A stretch of 64,000 bases of DNA, from NCBI RefSeq assembly GCF_009870125.1, contig NC_046679.1:11098001-11162000 (forward strand). The letters are read 5' to 3'. Position numbers and translations under genes: made by a program. Source of the stretch: Drosophila pseudoobscura (taxonomy: Eukaryota > Arthropoda > Insecta > Diptera > Drosophilidae). Under the pieces are notes generated by a model. It was not told where the DNA came from. It worked only from the letters and a program-made list of their open reading frames with translations, and did not search any database. How positions within the stretch are numbered: the first letter of the stretch is position 1; every line of letters starts with the position of its first letter. Positions 25,301 through 38,759 of the stretch are shown one piece after another.

Positions 25301-26340
25301 CCGGCCGCTAAGGAAGTCGAGTAGAGGCTTGGCATACCCTGCCCCCTCTGGCCTTCGAGAACCCGCTGCTTTGTGAACTCAAGCTGACAGAACGCTATTT
25401 CCAATTGTGCTATTAATCTGCCACATTTGCGCTTCTCCGGCCAGATCCAGAGCCAGGCCAGGGAGCCTGAGCCAGAGCCAGCCAGCCAGCCAGCTCCCTC
25501 GCTCTCGAAAGCGAGCGCCGTGCCGCGGAAACGAGACGATAGCCGAGCTGCAAGCGGGAAAGAGAGACATATGGCGATGGAGGCGGGCGAGTGGGGAGGG
25601 GAGGGCCTGGAAACGCTTGGCTAACCCGAAAATAGAAACAATCAAAATAAAAATACATTCTCTTCATGCTCTCGTCTAATAAAAAACCCCAAAAGCAAAA
25701 CGTTTTCCATTTAAAATGTCGTCGCAAACGCCAAGCGGCGAGCTCCACAGCTCCTCACACTGTTGGGGCAGCAGCCAATGGCGGCTGGGCAGCACCACGC
25801 CCCCAGCCAAAGCCATCGGAGCAAAACCTGTTCCGTTGGAGCGAGCCAGCGAGCCAGCGAGGCGCATGCGCGAGACAGAAGATGGGCGGAGCGGACCAAC
25901 CACAGCAACCACCGACCGGCGCAGAGCGGCACAAGTGCGGGCAGCGGGGGTTGCTGCTGGTGGCAGGGTATTATGGTAGGTTAGGTTCAAACAAGGTGGC
26001 AAACAGGCTCGTTAACCGAAAGAGGAAGGAAGTCGACCGACGCCGCCGCCGTCGACGTAAACGTAAACGTATACGTCGCTGCCCTCACAGCAGGGAACTG
26101 GTTTGACTTGTTCCGGGCGGGGTGGCTCCTGCCGCTGGCCAACAAGCAGCCGCAGCAGCAGCAGAAGCAGCAGCGGAACAGCAGAACAGCAGAACTGGCA
26201 GAACCAGCAGCAGCAGCAGAGGCCGCACCGCGCAGAGGCAATCCTCGTCCGTCGGCACATTTTGATTGCATTTATGAAAAGCGTTTTCGCCCGCCAGCAC
26301 GCGCCCGCTCCCATCAGTCCGCAGTTCGAGGTTCACAGTT
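22386..26340. other. non-coding region upstream of C15
   Basis: No gene supported. It contains (CA)n at 22936-22955 and 23207-23225, CAG-rich tracts at 24154-24193, and a GC-rich block at 25400-26220 with GCC/CAG repeats. The GC-rich block next to the C15 start gives several long shadow frames on both strands, with mixed Arg/Gln/Ala composition and no conserved protein character. It is most likely promoter-proximal regulatory DNA. Confidence 0.55.
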
Positions 26341-26341
26341 C

Positions 26342-26599
26342 GCAGTCCACGGCAGCGTTTCAATTTGTCGAGTCGAGTCGAGTCGCGATCGAATGCGAAA
26401 TACGCCGTAAACTCAATCAATCCGAAATTAATTAAACATTTTCCGTGTATCGTGATCTGTTCAATAACTAAAAGTGCACACAAAAGGTGTGACAAACAAA
26501 CAGATTTGTTGACTGTTGTTGACTTTGAGGAGGTGGAAGTGAAAGCCCGTTGAGCACTCGTGGAATCACAGCAAATTGGCGCCACTTGTTGTCAGCAGC
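26342..26599 (+). promoter_or_regulatory. putative C15 Inr+DPE core promoter and 5'UTR
   Basis: GCAGTC centred on A26344 is a one-mismatch initiator. With A26344 as +1, the first of three AGTCG repeats begins at 26371, exactly +28, where a downstream promoter element of the RGWYV class should lie. No TATA box precedes it. DPE promoters are usual for homeobox genes. The repeated AGTCG raises the chance of an accidental match. The resulting 256-base leader has one tiny upstream frame (ATG at 26393, five codons). Confidence 0.4.
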
Positions 26600-29500
26600 A
26601 TGTCCAGCCACGAGGAGGATGACCATGAGCACGAGCACGAGCACGGCGACGATGTCGAGGAGCAGGAGATACATGTGGACGTTGACTCCGATTCGCGGAT
26701 GTCATGCGGCAGCGGCTCCGATGTGGATATGGATAATGGCAGCTGTTACGATGAGTCGGAAACGCCATTGAGGTAAGGATTGGATTGAGGATCGAAAAGG
26801 GGAACCAATCACTAGAAATATCCGTAGGTTAGGCCTTAAGCAGGAATATTTATCATGTTCCATTTATGGGCATAAATATAAATAATTGGGCCTTGGTCAT
26901 GGGGTTTAAGTCAACGGTCTGTCAGGTCGGTTGATGGGTCGGACTGTGTTTACCTATTTATTTGGAAGATTCACTTTGATCAGAAATCAGAAATATAGAA
27001 TAAACACCGGATCCGGTAAATTAAACGACAATTGTCATAAATTCGCCTATTTCGTTCCATGGGTATTCAAATATTTCAGCAATTAAAAATAGCAAAATGG
27101 AATATTTTTATAAATTTGAAAGTACCAAAATTATTTGTATATTTTGCTAGTACTTGATTCATTCAGACTTGAGTATTTATTTCCAACACAAAACTTCTAT
27201 TACAAAATGCATAATGCATTAAAAATGCGATACAGTTTCATTGGATTATTTCCGTAAACAAGGTCATAGTCATTTCAAGTCAGTGAAAAATTATTTGTGC
27301 ACATATTTCCATAGCTCCCCACTATTTTATAGCCCACTGACATTTATAGTCATACATAATGCCTCAAAAGCCGATTTTCGATTCAAATTCTCCGGCTTAG
27401 CGCAATTAAAATTGTTGGATAGACATTGTCCAGCCCCAGCTCTAGGGAAAGACCAACAAAAGAGCCTAACAAGCTGCCAGAATATCGAACCGGCGATGAT
27501 AACTGCTCTCATTCATATTGTTAGAGACTGGGACCTCGGCATGAAGAACGGCGTGAACAAACCTCTTAAACGCTAATGAATTGACCATACAATGCCATCA
27601 GAAGAATGGAACCCGAAATTTCCCATAAAGCCACAGTAAAAACCAAAGAAACTCCCTGAATTTACATAGCGCCCGGGTAGACAGACCTTCGCTGGCCTGG
27701 CAGCAGGTAATGGGTATTGGGCCATTGAATATGGGGGATTGGGGATCGCCGGAGACGATAAAACGCACATTAGTAAGGCGCCAAAAACGCGCTCTGATAA
27801 GAGCCTCCAAATGGACCTAAACGGGTTCGGATACGTGCTCGATCTTGGGCTCGGTGGCTGGACAAAAACTCTGTCGTTTGTCCGATTAACATTTTAATAG
27901 AGCGTGCCATAGAAATGCCATAAAACCCGCGATCCAGGGAATCTAGAGCACCGGAGGAAAGACAACAAGTTTTGGCCAAACCAAAAAGTGTATCCATAAC
28001 TTGGAAAATGTTTTTTGTATTTTTCTGGCAATTCCAGATCATTGTTCCGATCCCAGACGAGGCGGTCAACAAATGGGTTTTATTTTTTGATTTATAAATT
28101 AAATGCTGTGCGTGACTTGTTTTTAGTGCGTCAGTCGATGGCATCCGATGATTTATAGAATCGTATTAAAGGCCTCTAACGGCCGTCAGCATTTGCATAA
28201 TTACTTAATTTTGTACAACATTGCGTATACGCAGTGTGTGCGTCCGGCCTGGCAACATGGTTTCATGATTTCTGCATCTGTCTCAGGGGCCGCCGTGTCT
28301 TATCCGCTCGCGTGGGCAATGGAACTGGGAACTGGTATTAATGTTGTGTCTGTTGGGTCCGTGTCTGGGTTGCAGCATTAATTATTACCAATGTTCTCAT
28401 GCTTTTTCCCTATCAGGCGACACTTTTTAATGAGCCCGCACCTCTCTGCCTTTCTCTATCCCTCTCTGCAGTGAGTCGTTGCAGTCGGAGCAGACGCGAT
28501 CTTCGTCCAGCGAGAACCTTCCCTTCAGCATATCACGCCTGCTCTCCAAGCCCTTCGAGACGAACAACAATCACAGTCTCAGCCTCAGTCACAGCCACCA
28601 GCACAGCAGCAGCCCCGGCTCCAGCAGCAACAACAACAACAACAACAATCACGGGGAAAAGGGCGAGGAGAAGGAGCTACTCCATGTGGAGGACCACGAA
28701 CTGGCGGCCTACAAGCTAGCCACCAGCATCGCCAACTCCACGTACGGAAGTGCCGCGGCCCTCTACTCGTATCCACATCTGTATCCATCGGCAGCGGCAG
28801 CCGCCGCCGGCCATGTGCTACGTGTGCCGCCCCAGAGGACGCCCCTTACGTGGGCCCTGCCACCGCTGCACCATGCGGCGCTGGCCCATCAGGCGGTCAA
28901 GGATCGACTGGCAGGTGAGGAGTTGCCCCCATGCGGTGCTGGGTCATGTTTTGATTTCCCTCTAATGATGACAGTGTCCAACCGGTAGCAATCGCTACTG
29001 TTCCCCGCATACACATGCACAGATACACATGTACATACACATGCACACACACAGATACTCGCCCATACACGTGGACAGTAATAAGCGCGATCAGAGAAGT
29101 CTTTTAAGCCAACATGCCTATCGGCATGTCATTGCAGACCCAGGGCAACACGATCACCATCCCGATCCCGATCCCAATACCTCATCCCAATACCCCACAC
29201 ACACACACACACACACGCTCACAGATGGACCTACCTCTCCGGGATCCTAAAGTATAAAAACATGTTTGCCTTCAAATGTGCAATCGCAGCTTAAGTTAAA
29301 AACTTAACGCTGAGCCACCGCCCAGAAGCGACAGAGGAATGGGGCTCGTTCGCATTTGCATTTGCATACGCATCTGGATCTGGAGCTGTAGCAGCAGATG
29401 TATCTGTATCTGTAGCTGTATCTGTAGCTGTATCTGCATCTGTATCTGTGGGGCTTCCTTTTGCATCCCTTTTGTTAATTTGTTTACATTATGAGCTTCA

Positions 29501-32500
29501 CTTGTAGCTACAAGCGGCCGGCACAGCGCGAGCCTTTTGAAATAATGAGACGGCGTTGATTTTATTACGCCTCAGTAGCTCCCTGATCCTACTGCCTTTT
29601 TTCGGCAGAGTAGAGGGACTTGTTCTGGTCATGTGTGTGTGTGTGTGTGTGCCCTGGCTATAACTCATAATATTTGGGGCTGTTTTTGGCCATGTGGAAA
29701 AGCTACTTAGCTGGAATGCCGCGCCAATCTGATGGCCAGAACCTGAGCAGGGCTTTTATGGCCAACATCCGCCCAGTGTTCTGGTTTGTTCTTTCTTTAT
29801 TTTTATTTTTAGTTATTTTAATGAGCTGGTTTACATGACTTTTTAATTTCGCGCTGCGCCCGAAAAGGAATTAATTACGCATTGGGCGGTCGCAGGGCTC
29901 AGCGAGTGAGTTCTCCCTGTCCCCGGCTTATTTATCGCCGAATGCCGCACTTCACATTTGAGTCCAACTGACATGGTCAGCTTTTAATTAGCCAGAGAGC
30001 TCCGAATGCCAGAATGGCCAAAGGAATATACATATGCATATGCATATGGACGGAGGAGGCATGGATTGGGGAAGGGGTGTGTGGGGGGGGTGGGGTATCG
30101 GTCGGCTAGTCAACCTGAGGCACACTTATGAGGCCGCCGGGTGATCCAAGTCTCGTTTCAGTTCGTTTTGTCAACATCTTCGTTGTCTCCCGTCCGCATC
30201 TCGCGGGTCTCTTCGACGTCTGTGCCTTGTTGCGTTTATTGTGTCGCTGCCTGGTGGCCGATAAGCTGGCGCCTTGGCTTTTTTCATTAACAAGACAAAC
30301 GAGCGTTCGTCCAGTGGCTGGCCGACCCTTTGCCACTTTGCCACTTTGCCCCCCTCCTCGGCCGGCACTCTTAGCGCCATATGATTAATAACCATTGCAT
30401 GTTAATTTCTGTTATTTTTTTTTGTATTTTTGGAAATGACGTCGCAGCAGGCGCCAATTACTTTTCGGCTATGCTCGTACTCGTACAGCCAGCCCTTAAT
30501 GCAGTCTCACGACAAACCTAATGCGGATTGGGGCTGGGGACCTCTGCGGGATATATTCTGTCACGATGTTTGGCGACACGAATGCCAACAAATACATGAT
30601 TCAATTTGAGCTAAATTGGTTGATTTACATGGCAACAAGATTATTGTATATCCGGTGAAGATATATCTCATTTCTAGATATATCCAGGTTGTGTGAAATT
30701 TCCCTAGACATCGAAAATGGCTCTGACTTTTTAAGAGAATTTTTGAAATAGTCTACTTAAATTTGTCTAAAAATTAGCTATATTAGGAGTAGCCCTTAAA
30801 TAACTCTCAATTCTATTCAATCCTCCCTCAAAATAATTCCTTTTTCTAGAGAATTTTCTTGCTTCTTGGCGGAGATGGTTGTGTCACAGCTTTTTATTGT
30901 TTTTGTTGTACTTTAAAAAGGTTTGTACCTTAAAATTGTAGCCCCAAAAAGCATCTCTATTCAGAGCTCTGGTTCGCGATAGTTTCTCTAGAGTTTAGGC
31001 ATCCTTGTCGTTCTTCTTAGAAGGATAGCCACTTCAGTCGTTATCCAAATCACTTGCTGGCAAAGGTTAAAGTGTAGCAGCTTCCAAAGAATGATCAAGG
31101 GGCGGAGTCGAGCCCGTTTTGCCACAGGCCGGCATTAATAATGCATGCTAAAAGCTTTTTGCATTATTTTACGTATTTCTGCCAAGGCGCCCCGTCCTGG
31201 CCCACACAGAACACAGGATACGGGCACAGGATATGTGTATCTTTAAGATACGCGTATGGGCTTGAGCCAAAACATCATAAATAAACAGGGCGGAGCAGGA
31301 GGCTGCCGGTATAGCCATAAAATTATGCTTATGCGGCTTTTCCGTCTTATCCCAACAGCATGTTGGGGAAAATCATGGAGAAGCTGCTTATGTGGTGCGA
31401 TAAATGGCTTTTTATTGAAATTGATATTGCTTGAAATATTCAAATGATTGCCACCCCCAAAACCGACTGCTGCCCCAAAATCCATGGGAAATTTATGCCC
31501 AAGATGCTCAGTGAAAAAAAGGGTTCCGTTGCCGAGAAAAGTTGCAATAACAAACATGATTTGTCAGCTTAACACCCGCCATACATTCGCTGGCATTTGA
31601 TGGCTTCTGACAGCCCCACCGCCGCCATTTTCTTACACAACTTCGATGAGGGTTCGGCGGATTCGAGTTTCGCCTCCAAGAGTCGATACATATTTGAGAG
31701 GTTTTCATAATGTAAAAAGCCAGTCCCAAGCTGTAAATCATTGAACATTTACGCTCTGTTAAATTAGTTTCGTGTCCGTAGGCCTTTTTCTGGTTTTTTA
31801 AGGTGTGTGTTCTCAGATATATTGAAATTGCATCTGAAGAAACATTCAAATGGAAAACTTATCTTATCTGCGATTGTTAAGAGGATTCTTAAATAAAGTT
31901 TTCATAGTCGAAATCTAATTTATTGATTTACAGCAGACTCTAGTTTTAGGAACCTCTCACACAACTTTCTAAATCTTTTTGGAGAATTTTATTTGATTGA
32001 TTCATTAATTAATCTCCAAAGTTATCATCTCCGATTGATTTGCTCAGTGGAAAGGAAATATTTCATTCCCGAATAAATTTCATATTTTTTGCGCAAACTT
32101 TGAAGACGATTTCTAACATTTGAAATGGCTTCTGGCCAACGAATTTCGCCTGCCTGACTTCTCGCATGACCTCAGCAACGGCCAACAAGCCGGTTTCCAA
32201 ATTGTCGCTGCCGCTGCTGCTGCTGCCGTTAGTGGCGACAACATTGCCGGCCGACTGCGGGATCGTTTTAATATTTTGTTGAGCTCTGCGCCAGTCTTAT
32301 CGCACCCAATAAACAACAAAACACACACACGCCAAGGCGACTGGCAGGAATTTTAAAAGGTTCAGCGCCAGTGCATGCCTGGCCACCGTTTGAGGCCCAG
32401 ACTCGTACTCGGACTGGGATTGGGACTCTGCTCGCTCCGATCCATACCATATCCAGGCCCAGACCGAGACCCAGACCCAGACAGTGGGTCACTTACGCAT

Positions 32501-35500
32501 CCTACGAGAGACTACGCGACTTTATGACTAAGCGTCGGCTTTGAATGAAAATTGATGTCGCGTGCGTTGTCTACAAGACGCTTCGTCTGGCCCTATGATA
32601 AGGGTTCATCCTCTCCTACTCGTACTCCTGCCTCGGCTAGTGGCAATTAGCCGCTTAGTGGCCGAGTCAGTGACTCCTAGGGGCTGCGGCGTCTAAATTG
32701 ATTTCACAGCAGGAAGGGCGGCAGGTAGAGGCAGCGCTAAGTACAGGTGCCGCCGCTTATTTCCGGAAGCAAATTTCGGAAACTGGCACTTATCTAGGAG
32801 GGAATTTATGGTTTGCTAATTGCGCGCCAGGACACACACCGCACAGAGGGAGATCCAGAGAGATACGGGATACTCGCACAGAAAGTGAAACCGAACGACT
32901 ATTAAGTGCTTATATCGTATCCCTTGCTTCCTTTACAGCTGCCTTCCCCATTGCCCGACGGATTGGACATCCCTACCAGAATCGAACGCCGCCAAAGCGG
33001 AAAAAGCCACGCACATCCTTCACGCGCATCCAGGTGGCCGAGCTGGAGAAGCGCTTCCACAAGCAAAAGTATCTGGCCTCCGCGGAGCGAGCCGCTCTGG
33101 CGCGCGGCCTCAAGATGACCGATGCCCAGGTGAAGACGTGGTTCCAGAATCGACGCACCAAATGGAGGTGAGTTTCGTTCTACTGGGCTCTGTTCCTGCC
33201 AGCCCCCTGCTAGCAGAAAATCAATAGCCCTCCCCCCATTCCCATTTTCCCACTTTAGAAGTGCTGACAGCTTGACACTTACCCTACCCTGAGTATTCTT
33301 CCCCTGTTTTGCTGTTTTTTACGGGCCTTTTTAAACTACAATATGCACAAAAGGCTTTTGTTTAAAAGGCATAATAACAGGAACAGATCCGAGAGCATCG
33401 ACTCAAGGATGCTCTAACAATAACCCAGGTAAAATTAGATTATATATGAAGAATCAAACGAAAACTAACTGGTTTGAAGCAACAATACATAGAAGAAAAA
33501 TAATCTTAAATTTCTGGAGTATTCCCAAAGCTCTCAAATGATTATTTATAGAAATAAACTTAATGTATACTCGGTTTTAGGCAGTACTTAAATGTTTCAG
33601 ATGAGGTCTTGCAAATAATGTTTTATTTGTGGGTATACCCCAACTAGAAAAGAGGAATACAAAGCGTGATGTACACGAGCGGGGAGTAAATGGCTCATTC
33701 AATATGCATGAGCACATTAAATGAAAAACTCGCAGCTCCAATGATGGGGAGCTTACGTGTACATACTGAGGGGGATTGCCTGTTGGGGGTTAGCTGCATT
33801 TTGTAGCCACAAAGAGGCACTCTTGTTGAACAAGCTAAATGGCACCATTTGCCATTAACTGCTTCTAACTAACCAAGTGGATAAATACATGTTGTAGGCA
33901 TAAAGTAGGGCTTGAAAGAGTAGAAGTCATATAAGAAGGAGGTTATTACAATCATGGAATTCAGGAAGTTATTCATCAGGTTAGAAAATATCTAAAGAAC
34001 ACTCTCACTTTTTATAGAATACACTTTAAATTATTGAAACAGTTTCAAGTTATAAGTTCCGCATTCTGTTTTTGTTGCTTGAAAGTATAAAAAGGTTCCT
34101 CATCTACTCTTTAATAAGAGCAAATCCTTCGAATTTAAATAGATTTGCAAGTGAAATCGATGCCAAGTAGAATGGTATCCAAGTACCTTAAAACAAAGCT
34201 TGCAAAAGAGATGGAAAGCAATTAGCATTTTGATTAATGTGGATCACAACTAAAACTTTGCGTACAAACAAACAATACTCGTATGCCCATGTGGGGTCGG
34301 GAAATGATAATTGATTTGGAATAAATAGTCCCCCGTCCGTCTGCCGTCCTAGGCAGGGCCCGCACATGACTCTAATTTAATGGGGCATTGATGCGTTGAG
34401 GGCGCTTGCGTGTCCCTAATTGTTTTCTATTTTATTACGGCCAACTATGTATTTAAATATGAAATAATGTGAGCAGGGCGCGTTCATATTCATATGCAAT
34501 TACCGACGATCATAAGGCTGATGGCAAATGGCGGCTAAATGGGCAAAGTTTCCAACTTTTCTCAGGCCGGCAACGGGAACGGGAACGGGGAGAATGGAGT
34601 CGCGCTTAAGACGCGTTAATTGCCGCTTAGCAGGCTCAGACCTCGACTCTCTCTCTCACTCTCTCTACCCCAGTGCCCGTCCTCTGTTGGCTTATCAGCC
34701 ATTTTGGGCCTATTCCCGCTCGTAAAAATTAATGATGTAAAACGCAATTTTGTTAACGGCAACTGCCTCGGCCTGGCTCACCCAGGCCGCTCGCTGCCAC
34801 GGCTCGTTTGTGGTTAAGTGAAATGGCAATGGCACATTATACAAGCGCCATGATTACGACTCAGCATAACTCGTAAATATCAGGTATGTATATACGGATA
34901 ATGTGCTCACATAATTGCCTTAATGCATACTGCGCTGCATTTGCAAGTAATTTGAATAATTAGCCCTGTCCCACATGGCGTATGGGCAATGCGCGTTGAG
35001 CAATATATAAAGATACCCCAGAGCTGTTTCTTTCTTAATAAATTGCAACTTGTTTCTGCCTCATTACGGGCCATTCGAGTGCTATCGAATCTCCTTCGAA
35101 TGACTCTATTGACATGTAAGAATACGCATCGCAGCAACAACAAGAGTTCGGCATAAATAATTAATAACAAATGGCGCGAGCAAATGAATGAATTCTTGTT
35201 GCCTGTCAGTGTCTGACAATGTGTTTAGCAAAAAACGAAAAGAAAAAAAGAAACAATCAGTACAGACACAGTAACAGAAACAGAAACAAAGCAGATGGAG
35301 AGAAGAAAAATTGTCTGTCATTTGCAGCATATTTCCTGGCCCTGACGCTGGTACCCTTGTGACTCCCTGTGGGGGCGGAAACAAATGGCCAAGTCTAACT
35401 GTTGTCTGGCTTCCGGTGGAGCCAGTTTTCGCCTCCTTCTGTAGACTCTTTGGGTACATAATTCAATTAGTTGCCGGTCCATAAATCAACTCTCTGCCGC

Positions 35501-38193
35501 TAAACCCTTTTTAATTACAAGCTCGTACATCATCGGAGGCCAGATCCCCCAAGTTTTCTACTTTCTAGTAAATCTTGGAGGAGAAGAGTCACTTTATATT
35601 AATTGCCTGGCATATGCACAACTTTCCTGCTGAAAGCTCGACTAATTAAAAATTTACACACATGCCAGAAGGAACAACTTTTGACCGCAGAAGCGAAAAA
35701 TCAATTTGACTGAAAGCAAAGTTTTTGCGGCAACAGCCGAAAAATCAAGTAAAATTAATTACTCGAGCGACGGCCATTTGTAAATTAGCTTGGAATCCGG
35801 TTGGTCTCCGTTGGCACGTGTCCTGCCTCGCAGAGCCCCGAAGGGTCGCTGGGAAAATCTTCAAGCTTGCGGCGAGGCAGGTCCCCGGGGACTGGGCCAC
35901 CAGCTCCTTGGCCAGTCAATTAATGGTCTGGCTAAATTGTTATGTCTTGAAAGATAATTACCGCAGGACCTTTTTGGGGCCAGCAGGCTCTCGGCTTTCG
36001 GCTCTGGCTCTCCTCGAAACTTGTCCCCCAATTTGCCGACGTCGTTTGCGTGTAGTGTGTGAAATGATTTTAATTACCAGGACACGGACGGGCCCTCGAG
36101 CAGCAGCTGGCTGACAGCTTAGTGGGTTGCTGAGAGGGAATCCATGGGATCGGATGGATGGGGCACTGAAATTTATGTGCCCAGCTTTAATAAACATTTT
36201 AGCTTAATGCCCGGCCATTATTTATCTCGGAGAGCAACAAAAACTTTCCACATCAACGCGATGGCGCCAAGAGACCAACATTTAACATTTGTAAAGCGTT
36301 TGTTACATTTTCCAGGTCCGTGACTGAGGCCGGAGATAAATTACAATCGTGTATCGTGGCTGCCTCCGACTCGTGCCACTGACTTTGGCTCTGGCCCCCA
36401 TCCCCATCCCCGTCCCCGTCTCTGCCCCAAAACAGCAGCACTCGTACCTCGAGCCACTTTCCTTTGCCGTTTGGCTGTTTGGCTGTTTTGGAGTTTTTAA
36501 TCAATTTTCGTTGAATTTTTTATGCGGTAGCTGTTAAAAATGCTGCCCGATAAAGCTCCCCAAGTAGAGAAGCAGAGAAGGTGAAAAAGTAAAAGCGAAA
36601 CGCTGCTCTGCACATAATAACTCACTTCGGGCTACAACTGACAATTGAATTGTTGTGCCAGCAGATAACAGACTTCAGGCGGGACTGGGATAGCCTTACC
36701 GGAATGAGTTATAGCCAGTTATAGAAGCCATCTTGGGGCTTCTTCATTACACAAGTGTCTCTGCACACACGTGCTTTTGTGGGACCAAAACTTTGCACTA
36801 AATACCCGGACTAATGCATTTTTAATGGGCTCGCATGCGAGTTATGAAATTATAGTTTGAACGATGACATTGCTGATGAAAACCGTAATGAAAGCATATT
36901 AAACAATAATTATGATATGTGTGTGCCGGTACAGTTGTGGCCATAACGAAGGTACGGACTCCTGCCGCTTGTCTATTTAGCTGGCAACATAAGAACTTCA
37001 TTAGCTCATGAAATATTCAAGATGGCTCAGTTGTCCGACAAAGCAACCCCTAGTCGGGCTGTCTTTGTTTGTGTGTGTGTGTGAGTGTGTGAGGGTGGGT
37101 GGTTCACTGGTGGTGGTAATTTGAACTCCATAGCCACAATTAGAGCAAAATGCTGCGCAAACGCGGACCTGGCGATGGGCTGGGGCAAGCTCTGGACAAC
37201 TGCATCTGCAATGCATTTTCCCCACTGAATAATTCATCAGCTGGCAGGGCACTGGCACGGACTGGCTGTGTCCGAGCCAAATCTCTTTTAAGCGCAAAAC
37301 ATTTAAAATGCAATTTTACGCAGTCCGCACTTGGCCCGAAATTAATTTTCCACAAAAACAAGAGCCGGCCATGGCTGATTGGAGCCGTGTCGGTCGGTGG
37401 CAGTCAGCATATTTGATTTGATTAGTTTTAAATGGTCTTAATAGGCCGCCCACATAATGACTTGATGAGCTTCTGTCACACAAGCCCCTCCCCCCCAACC
37501 CCCTGTACTCTCACAGTATGTCATTTGAAAGGGAGTTCTGGCAAATTGGTTTTCCATAATGAATATGTACATTACGCGATGCCCATTCGCAGATAGAGCA
37601 AATATGGTCATCAATATGCTCATCAACCGTATCGATTAAAAGGCAATAGATGTCGTAAGGCTAGGGTCTATTGAGGGAAAAAAGAATAGAATAACTATTC
37701 CAAAAATATATATAAAATAAATATAATATTACAAAGACTAACGACTAAATATAATTGAAAATCCTTTTAAGACTGTAACATACCAAAAGATACTGCAAAA
37801 AATGTTCAATCTTATAAGGTTTTCTCTAGACAGTCTAGACATAAAACCATCATCTTTTCGTTGCTTGGCAAACAGCTTTTCCAGAACCTATTTTACTATC
37901 TCATTAGCCCGTAATGCCCCTTAAATTACTTGCTATTTCTGAAAATTAATGGAATACAACTAACTAAAGCTTTCTTCTCTTGCCATTTCAGACGCCAGAC
38001 GGCCGAGGAACGCGAGGCCGAGCGGCAGGCCGCCAATCGCCTGATGCTTTCCCTGCAGGCGGAGGCCATTAGCAAGGGCTTCGCCCCGCCGTCGGCTCCT
38101 CTGAGCTCCCAGGGCGGCGTCAATGGAGCGCCCCTGGCAGCGTTGCACGGCCTGCAGCCCTGGGCAGAGGCCTCGCATGCGGCGGGCTGCTAA
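26600..38193 (+). CDS. C15: C15 homeodomain transcription factor (Tlx/Hox11 class), 348 aa, four exons
   Basis: Coding exons are 26600-26772, 28472-28914, 32939-33167 and 37992-38193; all junctions are GT-AG and in frame. The N-terminus is His/Glu/Asp-rich. An eh1 Groucho-recruiting motif, FSISRLL, lies at about 76-82. His/Ser/Asn and Ala runs follow, then the TLX signature [20 protein letters not shown] and a homeodomain at about 226-285. The homeodomain has Leu16, Phe20, Trp48, Phe49, Asn51 and Thr47; Thr at position 47 is the TLX-class hallmark. The downstream [13 protein letters not shown] and the LQPW near the end are also TLX-like. In Drosophila this NK-cluster gene acts in amnioserosa/dorsal ectoderm and distal leg patterning. 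The third intron (4.8 kb) splits homeodomain codon 57. The ATG at 26600 is the first in-frame ATG and has A at -3. Length is close to the known fly protein. No other NK-cluster gene is in the window. Confidence 0.97.
26773..28471 (+). other. C15 intron 1 (1.7 kb)
   Basis: GTAAGG donor and CTCTCTGCAG acceptor. AT-rich in its first half. Long frames on both strands (for example 27770-28144 minus) have no family features. Nothing else recognised. Confidence 0.8.
28915..32938 (+). other. C15 intron 2 (4.0 kb)
   Basis: GTGAGG donor and CTTTACAG acceptor. Contains (AC)n at 29196-29216, an imperfect TATCTG/TAGCTG hexamer array at 29369-29450, (GT)n at 29632-29651, and a CATATG repeat at 30031-30048. 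No coding sequence is supported. Confidence 0.8.
29369..29450. repeat. degenerate TATCTG/TAGCTG hexamer array
   Basis: About thirteen 6-bp units of the form TATCTG, TAGCTG or GATCTG are in tandem within C15 intron 2. Several units contain the CAGCTA/TAGCTG near-E-box core. It is a simple-sequence array with no proven role. Confidence 0.8.
33168..37991 (+). other. C15 intron 3 (4.8 kb), inside the homeodomain
   Basis: GTGAGT donor and CCATTTCAG acceptor split homeodomain codon 57. The intron is largely AT-rich with GC-richer islands at about 34.5-34.8 and 35.8-36.4 kb. No coding sequence or RNA gene is supported. The size suggests enhancer content, but I cannot identify one. Confidence 0.75.
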
Positions 38194-38750
38194 TCGTTGC
38201 TCGGATCGAGTGGCGATGACAGAAGGTTTATTTGTGATACATTTCGCTCTGTATATAGTTCGATAGAGGCGGCGGCGGGTCGCTCGAGTGGGCGTTCCCA
38301 CTGTAAATAGGAGTGGTTCTCCCATCTGTAAATACCTAGCTTTATTCTCTAGAGACGCTTGCGGAGGAGTTGGAAAAGGAGGAAGATGAAGAGGAGCCGG
38401 TCTACGCCTTAAGCTTGGGTAGATTCTCAATTTTCAGTTTCGTGTTTCGTAGTGCAGCATTTAGAGCCTTCCTTCCCTTAGTTATTGTTCGACAGTTTAA
38501 CCGAAGGCAAATCGCATCTCAAAAATGTCGCAGTGAGCTTCAGAGCCACGCTTAGTAATAATACGCCGTATATGTATGTATATAGCAGATATATATACGC
38601 ATATACATATGTACTGTAATTGTAGTATCTGTCTGTAGACCTAAGTCCAATGGCATTACCTAGTATTATAAATTATAAACGCCTAAAATATGTACGATCA
38701 TTGAAAATTAAACAAGAAAATGAATGAAAATAAACACATTACAAAAATCA
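38194..38750 (+). other. C15 3'UTR with Pumilio-type and K-box motifs
   Basis: Four exact UGUANAUA Pumilio-type motifs are present: TGTATATA at 38250-38257, TGTAAATA at 38302-38309, TGTAAATA at 38327-38334 and TGTATATA at 38577-38584. A K-box (TGTGATA, the miR-2 family seed match) lies at 38233-38239. The extent assumes cleavage 10-20 bases after the poly(A) signal. Confidence 0.7.
38729..38734 (+). terminator. poly(A) signal of C15
   Basis: Canonical AATAAA about 536 bases after the C15 stop codon, in AT-rich DNA. It is the first AATAAA after the stop codon on this strand. Confidence 0.7.
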
Positions 38751-38759
38751 AAGAATACA

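Noticed and set aside
25666..26106. 146-codon plus-strand frame upstream of C15
   Set aside because: Composition follows GC-rich and CGN/CAG repeats, equally long frames exist on the other strand, and no family features or splice context are present.
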